From contig JAPFFX010000131.1 of assembly GCA_026645375.1 (NCBI GenBank), forward strand, positions 1-11,480: a DNA stretch of 11,480 nucleotides. Direction: 5' to 3'. The notes beneath the pieces are model-generated. The model saw nothing but the letters and a program-made list of their open reading frames with translations, was not told where the DNA came from and searched no databases. Shown one piece after another: positions 1 to 5,902 of this stretch (position 1 is its first letter; the number at the start of each line of letters is the position of its first letter). The DNA is from Citricoccus sp. WCRC_4. GTDB lineage: Bacteria > Actinomycetota > Actinomycetes > Actinomycetales > Micrococcaceae. The position numbers were made by a program, and so were the translations under genes.

Positions 1-578
1 ACGTGCACCTCGCGTACTGGCACCCGTCGACGACGATCCTCGAGTATATCCCGTGGATCAAGGACCGCTTGCATGAGCCGGCCGTGACCATCGACTCCCG
101 GACCCTGCTGGGCGAGCTCGGGGACGCTCGGGCGATCACCGCTGAGGACCTGGGCCGTTTTCAGTCCCACGCTGTCTTCACCGAGACGGTCCATCCACAG
201 AACATTCGCACGCTCGCTTGCGACGCGGACATCCTGCCGGTGGTCCTGGGCGGAGATGGTCAGGTGCTTGACGTCGGACGGACCCAGCGTCTATTCCCGG
301 CTCGGCTCCGACAGGCGATCGCGACCAGGGACGGCGGCTGCGCTGCACCAGGATGCAGTATCCCCGCCCCGTGGTGCGACGTCCACCACGTGGAGCACTG
401 GGAACACGGTGGACCGACGTCCACGGACAACGGGGTACTGCTGTGCAACCACCACCATCACTCGGTACATGCCGGCGCCTGGGAGATCGACATGAGATCG
501 GGGCGACCGTGGTTCATACCGGCTCCCTACCTGGATCCACGGCAACGGCCCCAGCGCAACCGATATTGGCGGCAGTAG
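1..578 (+). CDS. DUF222/HNH endonuclease (13E12 repeat family), 5'-truncated by window edge
   Basis: The reading frame is open from the first bases and ends at TAG 576-578, giving about 191 C-terminal residues; the real start lies outside the window. Residues 109-157 form the HNH nuclease fold of the actinobacterial DUF222/13E12 family: a CxxxxC pair (C113, C118), then CDVHHV (C125, H128, H129), a conserved GG-T-x-x-N stretch, and LLCNHHHH (C148, H150, H151). The two His of DVHH and the downstream His are the expected metal and catalytic residues, and the Cys would hold a structural zinc. The N-terminal DUF222 part is mostly missing. Such genes are multicopy in many actinobacteria, and their biological role is poorly known; mobility or DNA damage roles would be guesses. 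It is the only gene at this end facing right and it converges on truA. The HNH assignment is firm, the role is not. Confidence 0.88.
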   Translation, partial: VHLAYWHPSTTILEYIPWIKDRLHEPAVTIDSRTLLGELGDARAITAEDLGRFQSHAVFTETVHPQNIRTLACDADILPVVLGGDGQVLDVGRTQRLFPARLRQAIATRDGGCAAPGCSIPAPWCDVHHVEHWEHGGPTSTDNGVLLCNHHHHSVHAGAWEIDMRSGRPWFIPAPYLDPRQRPQRNRYWRQ

Positions 579-589
579 TGGGCCCCGCG

Positions 590-680
590 CCGGCGGTCTG
601 CCCTGGATCTGTGGGATGTCCTGTGCCTGTGGGATGTCCTGTGGCCGGGATCGGTCCTGTGTCTCAGGTGAGTCCTCTGG
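590..680. repeat. 18-bp tandem repeat between HNH gene and truA
   Basis: Two adjacent 18-bp units at 608-625 and 626-643 differ at one base (core CTGTGGGATGTCCTGTG at 609-625 and 627-643). A decayed unit follows at 644-661, sharing the last nine bases GGTCCTGTG-like end, and weaker matches flank it at 590-607 and 663-680. The array lies in the 119-nt spacer after the stop codon of the HNH gene (578) and after the stop of truA (698), so it is non-coding on both annotated strands. The unit length is a multiple of three, so it may derive from former coding sequence. No function can be read from it. Confidence 0.75.
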
Positions 681-697
681 TGACGACGGGCGCGGGC

Positions 698-1675
698 TCA
701 CGACCCATTGCCGACGTCCGGCCGTCCTCGCCCGGCCGTCTCGTGACTGCGGCGCTTGGCGCGCGTCCCCTCGGCACGGGCAGCATGGGCACCGGGGTCG
801 GCACCGTCGTCGGGGTACCGGACGTGTTCCAGCACCAAGGCGTGCGGCGGTGCGAGCTTGGTCTGCGAGTCGCGGACCATGGCCTCCAACCGGTCGGCGA
901 CCCACCCCTGCTCGTGACGGCCCTCCCCCACCTGCACGACGGCGGCCACCAGCGCCCGCACCATGTTGTGGCAGAACGCATCTGCCTGCAGCCGGGCGGT
1001 GATGACGCCGGTCCGGTCGTCACGGGTGAATCCGAAATCCTGCAGTTCCCGGATCGTCGTGGCACCGTCGCGTGGTCTGCAGAAGGTCAGGAAGTCATGC
1101 AGGCCCAGGACGGATACCGCCTCCGCATGCATCGCCTCGACGTCCAGGGCGGTCTTGTGCCAGAACGTGTAGCGGCGGTTCAGGGGGTCGCGGGTCTCCG
1201 GGGAGTCACTGATCGCGTAGCTGTAGGACCGCCACAGGGCGGAGAACCGCGCGTCGAAACCCTCGGGGGCCCGTGCGGCGCGGTGGATGGTCAGGGCCCC
1301 GTGCTCGCGGCTGAGGGCGCCGGACAGTCGCCGTACCAGCGTCGACGCCGGCTCCAGACCCTCGCGGCCGCGCGTCACCCCCAGCCACTCAGCCTCAGTC
1401 AGGTCGAAGTGCACCACCTGCCCACGGGCGTGCACGCCCGCGTCCGTGCGACCCGCGACGACCGTCCGCACGGGACGGCGGATGATCATCCCCAGGCCCT
1501 CTTCCAGTGCCCCCTGAACGGTGGGCAGGCCTGGTTGGGTGGCCCAGCCGTTGTAGTCCGTGCCGTCATAGGCGAGGTCCAGCCGCACGCGGACGAGTGC
1601 GGGCTCCGAGGGTGCTTCAACAGACAGCGCCGATTCGCTCGGTACGGCTTCGGGCGTCGAGGGCATGGGGTTCAT
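698..1675 (-). CDS. truA: tRNA pseudouridine(38-40) synthase TruA
   Basis: TruA isomerises uridines 38-40 in the tRNA anticodon stem to pseudouridine. The catalytic aspartate sits in AGRTDAGVHA (D78 of the 325-residue product), and other family signatures are LAYDGTDYNGW near residue 34, FDARFSALWRSY at 140-151 and FCHNMVRALV at 234-243. I chose ATG at 1675 (MNPMPSTPEA) because the conserved core begins about 28 residues later. The frame stays open to 1768, but that would run into the divergent membrane protein gene. ATG at 1666 is also possible. No convincing Shine-Dalgarno sequence precedes either. The last 35 residues are a low-complexity Ala/Arg/Gly tail beyond the family core. In many bacteria truA directly follows rplQ; here a reversed gene separates them, so it probably has its own promoter in 1676-1720 or inside the neighbour. 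Confidence 0.95.
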   Translation of the reverse strand: MNPMPSTPEAVPSESALSVEAPSEPALVRVRLDLAYDGTDYNGWATQPGLPTVQGALEEGLGMIIRRPVRTVVAGRTDAGVHARGQVVHFDLTEAEWLGVTRGREGLEPASTLVRRLSGALSREHGALTIHRAARAPEGFDARFSALWRSYSYAISDSPETRDPLNRRYTFWHKTALDVEAMHAEAVSVLGLHDFLTFCRPRDGATTIRELQDFGFTRDDRTGVITARLQADAFCHNMVRALVAAVVQVGEGRHEQGWVADRLEAMVRDSQTKLAPPHALVLEHVRYPDDGADPGAHAARAEGTRAKRRSHETAGRGRPDVGNGS

Positions 1676-1691
1676 CCTAGGACGGTGACCG

Positions 1692-1704
1692 GGCCGACTC
1701 GGCC
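1692..1704. promoter_or_regulatory. Interrupted palindrome between truA and the CPBP gene
   Basis: GGCCGA-C-TCGGCC is a perfect 6-bp inverted repeat around one central base, placed in the roughly 40-nt divergent spacer between the truA start (1675) and the CPBP gene start (1716). The position suits an operator acting on either gene. In DNA this GC-rich a palindrome of this size can occur by chance, and I found no clear -10/-35 pair beside it. Confidence 0.3.
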
Positions 1705-1715
1705 GGGACGGCAGA

Positions 1716-2552
1716 ATGACAGGCATGGAACCGTGGATGTCGTACCTGCTGACCGTCACCCCGGGCATCGTCCTGGTGGCTGTGGTCGTGATGCTGCTCC
1801 CACGTCAGGCCCACGGCGTGCGGATCCTGGTGCTGATCCTGGGATTCATCTTCGCCCGAGACGCGATGACCTCTCACGGGCTCTGGCAGTTCGGCACCGT
1901 CGACGTCGGCTCCGCCTCCGAGCGCGTCCCGTTCGAGATACCGCGGCTCTGGCTGCGGTTCACGGACGATCCGATCGCGCTGCTGGTGCTGGCGATCGCC
2001 TCGCTGGCGTTGGCGGCCGGCGCCGTGCTGGCGTGCCGGGAACAGCGCTGGACCGTCCTGTGGACCGGACGCCGCTGGTGGACCTCGGTCCTGGCCGGAT
2101 TGCTGGGCATGGCCGTCATCGTGCTGCCGTTCCTCTGGCTGTACGGCACGATCGGCCAGTGGTTCCCGGCACTGCCGGCCGGAATGCCGGTGATACCCAT
2201 CGAAGACCGCGGCGGCAGCGTAGCCGCTGGGCTGCTGATAGTGCTCGCGGTGTTCGCCCTGTGCGGCAACCTGCTCGAGGAGGTGCTGTTCCGCGGATTC
2301 CTCCAGTCGCACCTGGAGGACGAGAGCCCCGGCCGGACCGGTCGCTGGAGGGCCGCCTTGCTCTCGGGCCTGATCTTCGCCGCCGGACACCTGTTCCTGG
2401 CCTACACCGTCACCGACGTCGGCTGGCCGCTGATCGCGTTCGCCCTCTTCGAAGGACTCGTCTGCGCCATCGTGGCGCTGCGGCACGGGGTCCTCGGGTC
2501 GACGGTCGCCCACGGCGGCGCCATCTTCGTGCTGGCGTCGGGGCTGGTCTGA
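1716..2552 (+). CDS. CPBP-family intramembrane metalloprotease (Abi/Rce1-like)
   Basis: This 278-residue hydrophobic protein has about seven or eight likely membrane segments (around residues 10-28, 36-47, 88-106, 125-143, 168-186, 214-231, 236-254 and 262-277). It carries the CPBP (PF02517) signatures: EEVLFRG with the catalytic Glu pair E188-E189 and R193, then FAAGH (F221, H225), then a third His in TVAHGGA (H266). The Asn/Asp often found four residues after the third His is replaced by Ile. Family members include CAAX prenyl proteases and bacteriocin self-immunity or maturation proteins; the substrate here is unknown. Starts at 1716, 1725 or 1737 are all possible, and none has a strong ribosome site. 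The gene faces truA head to head and rplQ tail to tail, breaking the usual rplQ-truA linkage, which suggests insertion or local rearrangement. Base composition resembles its neighbours. Confidence 0.9.
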   Translation: MTGMEPWMSYLLTVTPGIVLVAVVVMLLPRQAHGVRILVLILGFIFARDAMTSHGLWQFGTVDVGSASERVPFEIPRLWLRFTDDPIALLVLAIASLALAAGAVLACREQRWTVLWTGRRWWTSVLAGLLGMAVIVLPFLWLYGTIGQWFPALPAGMPVIPIEDRGGSVAAGLLIVLAVFALCGNLLEEVLFRGFLQSHLEDESPGRTGRWRAALLSGLIFAAGHLFLAYTVTDVGWPLIAFALFEGLVCAIVALRHGVLGSTVAHGGAIFVLASGLV

Positions 2553-2592
2553 CCCACCCGCCGCCGGTCCGGATCATTCACCGCCGCTCCCA

Positions 2593-2613
2593 GGCAGGTC
2601 TGGCCCGCCTGCC
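2593..2613 (+). terminator. Weak GC hairpin after the CPBP gene
   Basis: GGCAGG at 2593-2598 and CCTGCC at 2608-2613 can pair around a 9-nt loop, about 40 nt after the CPBP stop codon. There is no T-run after it, so it is only a possible end of the plus-strand transcript. Confidence 0.25.
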
Positions 2614-2658
2614 GCCGGCCTGGGGCTCGCACACCACCACTCCATCCCCTCAACGAAA

Positions 2659-2696
2659 CGACCCGCCTCCCCCACACAGGTGGGGAAAGCGGGTCG
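2659..2696 (-). terminator. Probable terminator of the ribosomal operon after rplQ
   Basis: A two-part stem lies about 50 nt after the rplQ stop codon. The outer arms CGACCCGC (2659-2666) and GCGGGTCG (2689-2696) pair perfectly over 8 bp. A 3-nt internal loop separates them from an inner 6-bp stem CCCCAC (2670-2675) / GTGGGG (2680-2685) closed by the loop ACAG. On the minus strand the stem is followed by TTTCGTTG, a short U-rich tail. It lies between convergent genes and could also slow plus-strand transcripts, though that side has no T-run. Confidence 0.8.
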
Positions 2697-2748
2697 GAAC
2701 GACGCAGTCGTCGTGAACAGCGGGGCTGTCACGGACGGCGGGTGAGGA

Positions 2749-3339
2749 TCACTTGTCCTCGGACTTCTCCTCGGCCGGAGCCTCGGTGGAGTCGGCGGAC
2801 TCGGCCTCGGCAGCAGCCGGGGCCTCAGCCTCAGCGGCCGGAGCCTCAGCGGTCTCGGCCTCGTTGACCGGAGCCTCGGTGGCCTCGGTCTCGGCGGCCG
2901 GGGCAGCCGGAGCGGCGGTCTCGGTGGCCTTCTCGGCCTCCTGGACCACGGCCTGCTTCGGGGACACCGGCTCCATGACGAGCTCGATGACGGCCATCGG
3001 GGCGTTGTCGCCGTGACGGTTGCCGATCTTGGTGATGCGGGTGTAGCCACCCTCGCGGTTGGCCATGGCCGGTGCGATCACGGTGAAGAGCTCGTGCACG
3101 ATGGTCTTGTTCGTGCGGTTCTTCGCCGAGATGATGCCCTGGACCTTGCGGCGGGACGCGAGGTCACCCTTCTTGGCGAAGGTGATCAGGCGCTCGGCGA
3201 AGGGACGCAGGCGCTTGGCCTTGGTCACCGTCGTGGTGATCTTCTTGTGCTCGAACAGGTTGGCCGAGAGGTTGGCCAGCATGATCCGCTCGTGGGCAGG
3301 GCCGCCGCCCAGGCGCGGTCCCTTGGTGGGGGTAGGCAT
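2749..3339 (-). CDS. rplQ: 50S ribosomal protein L17 (bL17) with acidic C-terminal extension
   Basis: L17 sits near the polypeptide exit region of the large subunit. Residues 1-125 are the conserved L17 domain, starting MPTPTKGPRLGGGPAHERIM and containing NLFEHKKITTT and KAKRLRPFAERLI. The ATG at 3339 is preceded by GAGGAG at proper spacing. Residues 131-196 are an Ala/Glu/Pro/Thr-rich tail with repeated EAP and AEA units, many Glu and only three Lys, ending EEKSEDK. The total of 196 residues compares with roughly 120-130 for the E. coli type; long acidic tails on L17 are, to my knowledge, common in actinobacteria. It is the last gene of the operon, 70 nt after rpoA, with the terminator just downstream. 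The domain assignment is certain; the tail's role is unknown. Confidence 0.97.
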   Translation of the reverse strand: MPTPTKGPRLGGGPAHERIMLANLSANLFEHKKITTTVTKAKRLRPFAERLITFAKKGDLASRRKVQGIISAKNRTNKTIVHELFTVIAPAMANREGGYTRITKIGNRHGDNAPMAVIELVMEPVSPKQAVVQEAEKATETAAPAAPAAETEATEAPVNEAETAEAPAAEAEAPAAAEAESADSTEAPAEEKSEDK

Positions 3340-3361
3340 TGGTGATTCTCCTCAGATGGAC

Positions 3362-3384
3362 CCTGACGGCTGCCGGCCATCAGG
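3362..3384 (-). promoter_or_regulatory. Stem-loop in the rpoA-rplQ spacer
   Basis: On the minus-strand RNA, CCTGATGGC pairs with GCCGTCAGG around the loop CGGCA, a 9-bp stem with one G-U pair. The same bases on the plus strand would give a C-A mismatch, so the structure is better on the transcribed strand. It ends about 10 nt before the rplQ Shine-Dalgarno (GAGGAG, near 3350). It could stabilise mRNA or modulate rplQ translation. Confidence 0.5.
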
Positions 3385-3409
3385 ACGCTATGGGTGGTGG
3401 TACGGCGGC

Positions 3410-4411
3410 TCAGTAATCGGCGCCGTAGGACTCCTCGTCCGACTCCTGGGAGTGCAGCGAGGGGTCGTAGCCAGCCGGGGAGTCCTTCAGGGACAGACCC
3501 AGTTCGGTCAGCTTTTCCTTGACTTCGTCGATGGACTTGGCACCGAAGTTCCGGATGTCCATCAGGTCGGCCTCGGAGCGAGCGACCAGCTCGCCGACGG
3601 TGTGGATGCCCTCGCGCTTCAGGCAGTTGTAGGAGCGCACGGTCATCTCCAGCTCCTCGATCGGCAGGGCCAGATCGGTGGTGATGTCGGTCTCCGTCGG
3701 GTTCGGGCCGATCTCGATGCCCTCGGCCTCGACGTTCAGCTCGCGAGCCAGCCCGAACAGCTCCACCAGGGTGGTGCCGGCCGAGGCCACGGCGTCACGC
3801 GGAAGCATGGACTCCTTGGTCTCGACGTCGAGGATCAGGCTGTCGAAGTCGGTGCGCTGCTCCACGCGGGTGGCCTCGACCTTGAAGGTGACCTTCAGGA
3901 CCGGGGAGTAGATGGAGTCGACCGGAATCCGGCCGATCTCGGCATCCGCGCTCTTGTTCTGGGCAGCGGTGACGTAGCCGCGGCCACGCTCGACGATGAG
4001 CTCCATGTCGAACTTGCCCTTGCCGTTCAGCGTGGCGATGTGCAGGTCCGGGTTGTGGACCTCGACGCCGGCCGGGGACGTGATGTCCGCGGCGGTGACG
4101 ACGCCGGGGCCCTGCTTGCGCAGGTAGGCCACGACGGGCTCATCGTGCTCGGAGGAGACCGACAGCTTCTTGATGTTCAGGATGACCTCGGTGACGTCTT
4201 CCTTCACACCGGCGACGGTGCTGAACTCGTGCAGCACCCCATCCACGCGAATGCTGGTGACAGCAGCGCCCGGGATGGAGGACAGCAGGGTCCGGCGAAG
4301 GGAGTTACCGAGGGTGTAGCCGAAGCCCGGCTCCAGGGGCTCGATGACGAACCGGGAGCGGTTGTCGGATACGACTTCTTCAGTCAGCGTGGGGCGCTGT
4401 GCAATGAGCAC
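3410..4411 (-). CDS. rpoA: DNA-directed RNA polymerase subunit alpha
   Basis: RpoA dimerises to start assembly of RNA polymerase, and its C-terminal domain contacts promoter DNA and activators. The 333-residue product begins MLIAQRPTLTEE. The N-terminal domain (about 1-230) includes GYTLGNSLRRTLLSSIPGAA at 31-50 and the VEQRTDFDSLILDVETK region. The C-terminal domain (about 248-312) includes TVRSYNCLKREGIHTVGEL, where R259 matches E. coli R265, and RNFGAKSIDEVKEKL. I chose GTG at 4411 because AAGGA (4423-4419) lies 7 nt upstream and the protein then starts as in other actinobacteria. ATG at 4417 leaves only 1 nt to that ribosome site, and the frame is also open to 4450. The C-terminal tail is acidic (SQESDEESYGADY). 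rpsD, which in some actinobacteria precedes rpoA, is absent. Confidence 0.98.
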   Translation of the reverse strand: MLIAQRPTLTEEVVSDNRSRFVIEPLEPGFGYTLGNSLRRTLLSSIPGAAVTSIRVDGVLHEFSTVAGVKEDVTEVILNIKKLSVSSEHDEPVVAYLRKQGPGVVTAADITSPAGVEVHNPDLHIATLNGKGKFDMELIVERGRGYVTAAQNKSADAEIGRIPVDSIYSPVLKVTFKVEATRVEQRTDFDSLILDVETKESMLPRDAVASAGTTLVELFGLARELNVEAEGIEIGPNPTETDITTDLALPIEELEMTVRSYNCLKREGIHTVGELVARSEADLMDIRNFGAKSIDEVKEKLTELGLSLKDSPAGYDPSLHSQESDEESYGADY

Positions 4412-4417
4412 TGACAT

Positions 4418-4425
4418 TTCCTTTC
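4418..4425 (-). promoter_or_regulatory. rpoA ribosome-binding site deciding the GTG start
   Basis: The minus strand reads GAAAGGAA, then ATGTCAGTG. The AAGGA core is 7 nt from GTG 4411 but only 1 nt from ATG 4417, so the GTG start fits better. Confidence 0.6.
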
Positions 4426-4491
4426 GGCGAGCGTCCGCCATATGACGCACACGATGGGTGGAAACGAATGGGGTGGGCTGGAAGCACCGGC

Positions 4492-4560
4492 GCGCACGCC
4501 CCGCGGCGGGCGGCCCTCACGAGAGAACTCGAATGAGGACCGCACGCCCGGGGCGTGCGC
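4492..4560 (-). promoter_or_regulatory. Long inverted repeat in the rpsK-rpoA spacer (attenuator-like)
   Basis: GCGCACGCCCCG (4492-4503) and CGGGGCGTGCGC (4549-4560) are a perfect 12-bp inverted repeat, starting 12 nt after the rpsK stop codon. Inside, CCTCA-CGAG (4515-4523) pairs with CTCG-AA-TGAGG (4528-4538) around the loop AGAA. The rpsK-proximal arm can instead fold on itself as CGCACGC/GCGTGCG (4541-4547 / 4553-4559), giving mutually exclusive structures. No U-run follows, so a simple intrinsic terminator is unlikely. Partial attenuation, RNA processing or mRNA protection before rpoA are all possible. Confidence 0.6.
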
Positions 4561-4572
4561 TCGGCACGGGGG

Positions 4573-4977
4573 TCAGACGCGGCGGCGCTTGGCCGGACGG
4601 CAACCGTTGTGGGCGGAGGGGGTGACGTCCGAGATGGAGCCCACCTCGAGCCCGGCGGCCTGCAGCGAACGGATCGCGGTCTCGCGGCCGGAGCCGGGAC
4701 CCTTCACGAACACGTCGACCTTGCGCAGCCCGTGCTCCTGAGCGGCCTTGGCGGCCTTCTCAGCGGCCATCTGGGCGGCGTAGGGGGTGGACTTGCGCGA
4801 ACCCTTGAAGCCCACCTCGCCGGCCGAGGCCCACGAGATGACAGCACCGGTGGTGTCCGTGATGGACACGATGGTGTTGTTGAAGGTGCTCTTGATGTGG
4901 GCCTGGCCCACGGTGATGTTCTTCTTGTCCTTGCGACGAGGCTTGCGGACACCCGCAGCACGTGTCTTGGGGGGCAT
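4573..4977 (-). CDS. rpsK: 30S ribosomal protein S11 (uS11)
   Basis: S11 lies in the platform of the small subunit beside the mRNA exit/Shine-Dalgarno region. The product is 134 residues, usual for the family, with an Arg/Lys-rich N-terminus (residues 1-20), the core ITVGQAHIKSTFNNTIVSITD, the SRKSTPYAAQMAAE helix, the VKGPGSGRETAIR loop and the C-terminal DVTPSAHNGCRPAKRRRV. ATG at 4977 has AGGAGA 6-11 nt upstream. It follows rpsM by 104 nt and precedes rpoA by 161 nt, with stem-loops in both spacers. Nothing in the protein is unusual. Confidence 0.98.
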   Translation of the reverse strand: MPPKTRAAGVRKPRRKDKKNITVGQAHIKSTFNNTIVSITDTTGAVISWASAGEVGFKGSRKSTPYAAQMAAEKAAKAAQEHGLRKVDVFVKGPGSGRETAIRSLQAAGLEVGSISDVTPSAHNGCRPAKRRRV

Positions 4978-5008
4978 GTGTGTCTCCTACGAAAGCTGGA
5001 TCTGGGCG

Positions 5009-5054
5009 GGACCCGGACTCGCTGTGCGGCACAACCGTGCAGCCAACCGGGTCC
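5009..5054 (-). promoter_or_regulatory. Three-tier stem-loop in the rpsM-rpsK spacer
   Basis: GGACCCGG (5009-5016) and CCGGGTCC (5047-5054) are a perfect 8-bp inverted repeat. Nested inside, GCTG (5021-5024) pairs with CAGC (5040-5043), and beyond a symmetric CA/CA internal loop, CGG pairs with CCG around TTGTG (minus-strand reading). That gives 15 bp in three tiers separated by small internal loops. It begins 27 nt after the rpsM stop and ends about 20 nt before the rpsK ribosome site. No U-run follows. A protein-binding or stability element is more likely than a terminator. Confidence 0.55.
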
Positions 5055-5081
5055 GGATCGAGGCGATAGAGCCGGGAAGGG

Positions 5082-5450
5082 TTACTTCTTCTTGCCGGCG
5101 ACGGTCTTCTTCGGACCCTTGCGGGTACGGGCGTTGGTCTTGGTGCGCTGGCCGCGGACGGGAAGTCCACGACGGTGACGCAGCCCCTCGTAGGAGCCGA
5201 TCTCCACCTTGCGGCGGATGTCCGCGGCGACCTCGCGCCGCAGGTCGCCCTCGACCTTGAAGTTGGCCTCGATGTAATCGCGCAGACCCACCAGCTGTTC
5301 GTCGCTGAGATCCTTCACGCGGGTGTTCGGGTCGACCCCGGTCGCTGCCAGGGTCTGCTCGGCGCGGGTCTGGCCCACACCGAAGATGTACGTGAGAGCG
5401 ATGACGATGCGCTTCTCGCGCGGGATGTCGACGCCTGCTAGACGTGCCAT
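5082..5450 (-). CDS. rpsM: 30S ribosomal protein S13 (uS13)
   Basis: S13 is in the small-subunit head, contacts P-site tRNA with its C-terminal tail and forms intersubunit bridges. The 122-residue product starts MARLAGVDIPREKRIVIALTYIFGVG (helix-two-turns-helix entry) and ends in the basic RGLPVRGQRTKTNARTRKGPKKTVAGKKK. ATG at 5450 has GAGGAGG 8 nt upstream; the frame extends to 5480, but that 10-residue lead does not match the family. The 289-nt spacer before it, back to rpmJ, is the longest in the cluster and strongly structured. That suggests an alpha-operon leader, perhaps with its own promoter. Confidence 0.98.
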   Translation of the reverse strand: MARLAGVDIPREKRIVIALTYIFGVGQTRAEQTLAATGVDPNTRVKDLSDEQLVGLRDYIEANFKVEGDLRREVAADIRRKVEIGSYEGLRHRRGLPVRGQRTKTNARTRKGPKKTVAGKKK

Positions 5451-5739
5451 ATGGCCGTCCTCCTCGTTCTTCTGAAGCAAAGGTCTGCACCAGCACGTCC
5501 CCTCCCCCGGGAATCCTGTGACGTGGATTCCCTGCGGTGCCCTGTACGGCGGTCCCGGCGAAGTTCCGGGTTCTCAATCCGCCGACCGGCGTCTCACGCG
5601 GTTCGGGTCCCCGGCCTCTGCGTCCAGGGGTTGCCGTGGTCATCCGTGGATGACGGCGGCTGTGCTGCTGTTCGGTCCGGAATGGACCAGGTCCGTCAGG
5701 ACCGGTGCTGCGCGTGGACGATCCCGTCGTGAGACGAGG
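5451..5739 (-). other. Structured 289-nt rpmJ-rpsM spacer (candidate alpha-operon leader)
   Basis: No gene is visible on either strand. Reading towards rpsM, the hairpins are GGTCC-TGAC-GGACC (5703-5690), GGTCC-ATTCC-GGACC (5688-5674), TCATCC-AC-GGATGA (5653-5640), a bulged CCCC(T)GG/CCGGGG stem (5630-5609), CCCGG/CCGGG (5570-5554) and the strongest, an 8-bp perfect GGGAATCC/GGATTCCC around an 8-nt loop (5532-5509). The last ends about 45 nt before the rpsM ribosome site. Five-bp stems are cheap in GC-rich DNA; the paired GGTCC motifs and the 8-bp stem are less so. I found no consensus-like promoter with confidence. Confidence 0.5.
5509..5532 (-). promoter_or_regulatory. 8-bp perfect hairpin upstream of rpsM
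   Basis: GGGAATCC and GGATTCCC flank the loop TGTGACGT (plus reading; ACGTCACA on the transcribed strand). It is the best single stem in the rpmJ-rpsM spacer and is a candidate binding site for a ribosomal protein or a processing site. Confidence 0.45.
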
Positions 5740-5853
5740 TCAGCCCTGGCGCTGCTTGTGGCGTGGGTTCTCGCAGATCACCAGAACGCGGCCCTTACGG
5801 CGCACGACCTGGCACTTGTCGCAGATCCGCTTCACGCTCGGCTGAACCTTCAT
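5740..5853 (-). CDS. rpmJ: 50S ribosomal protein L36 (bL36), zinc-binding form
   Basis: This 37-residue gene reads MKVQPSVKRICDKCQVVRRK, followed by GRVLVICENPRHKQRQG and TGA. L36 is the smallest large-subunit protein and helps fold 23S rRNA near the GTPase-associated region. It keeps the complete zinc knuckle C11-x2-C14 ... C27 ... H32, so it is the zinc-binding (C+) paralogue type rather than the cysteine-free type some bacteria make in zinc shortage. ATG at 5853 has GGAGGAGG just upstream. It follows infA by 49 nt, a common gene order. The protein is basic and of normal length. Confidence 0.97.
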   Translation of the reverse strand: MKVQPSVKRICDKCQVVRRKGRVLVICENPRHKQRQG

Positions 5854-5902
5854 GGTTCCTCCTCCAGCGCTAGCTGTTCAGTTAGCAGTTGAGTGGGTGG
5901 GT

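Noticed and set aside
2699..2711. ACGAC-GCA-GTCGT palindrome next to the rplQ terminator
   Set aside because: Five bp around three nt is common at this base composition, and the stronger 2659-2696 stem explains termination.
353..2716. 787-codon plus-strand open frame across truA and the CPBP gene
   Set aside because: It overlaps truA antisense and the CPBP gene in another frame, shows no domain, and is explained by scarcity of stop codons at this base composition.
2753..3016. Plus-strand Ser/Ala-repeat small frame
   Set aside because: It is the complement of the Ala/Glu repeat tail of rplQ.
3059..4414. 451-codon plus-strand frame opposite rplQ and rpoA
   Set aside because: Antisense of highly conserved genes with no ribosome site or domain of its own.
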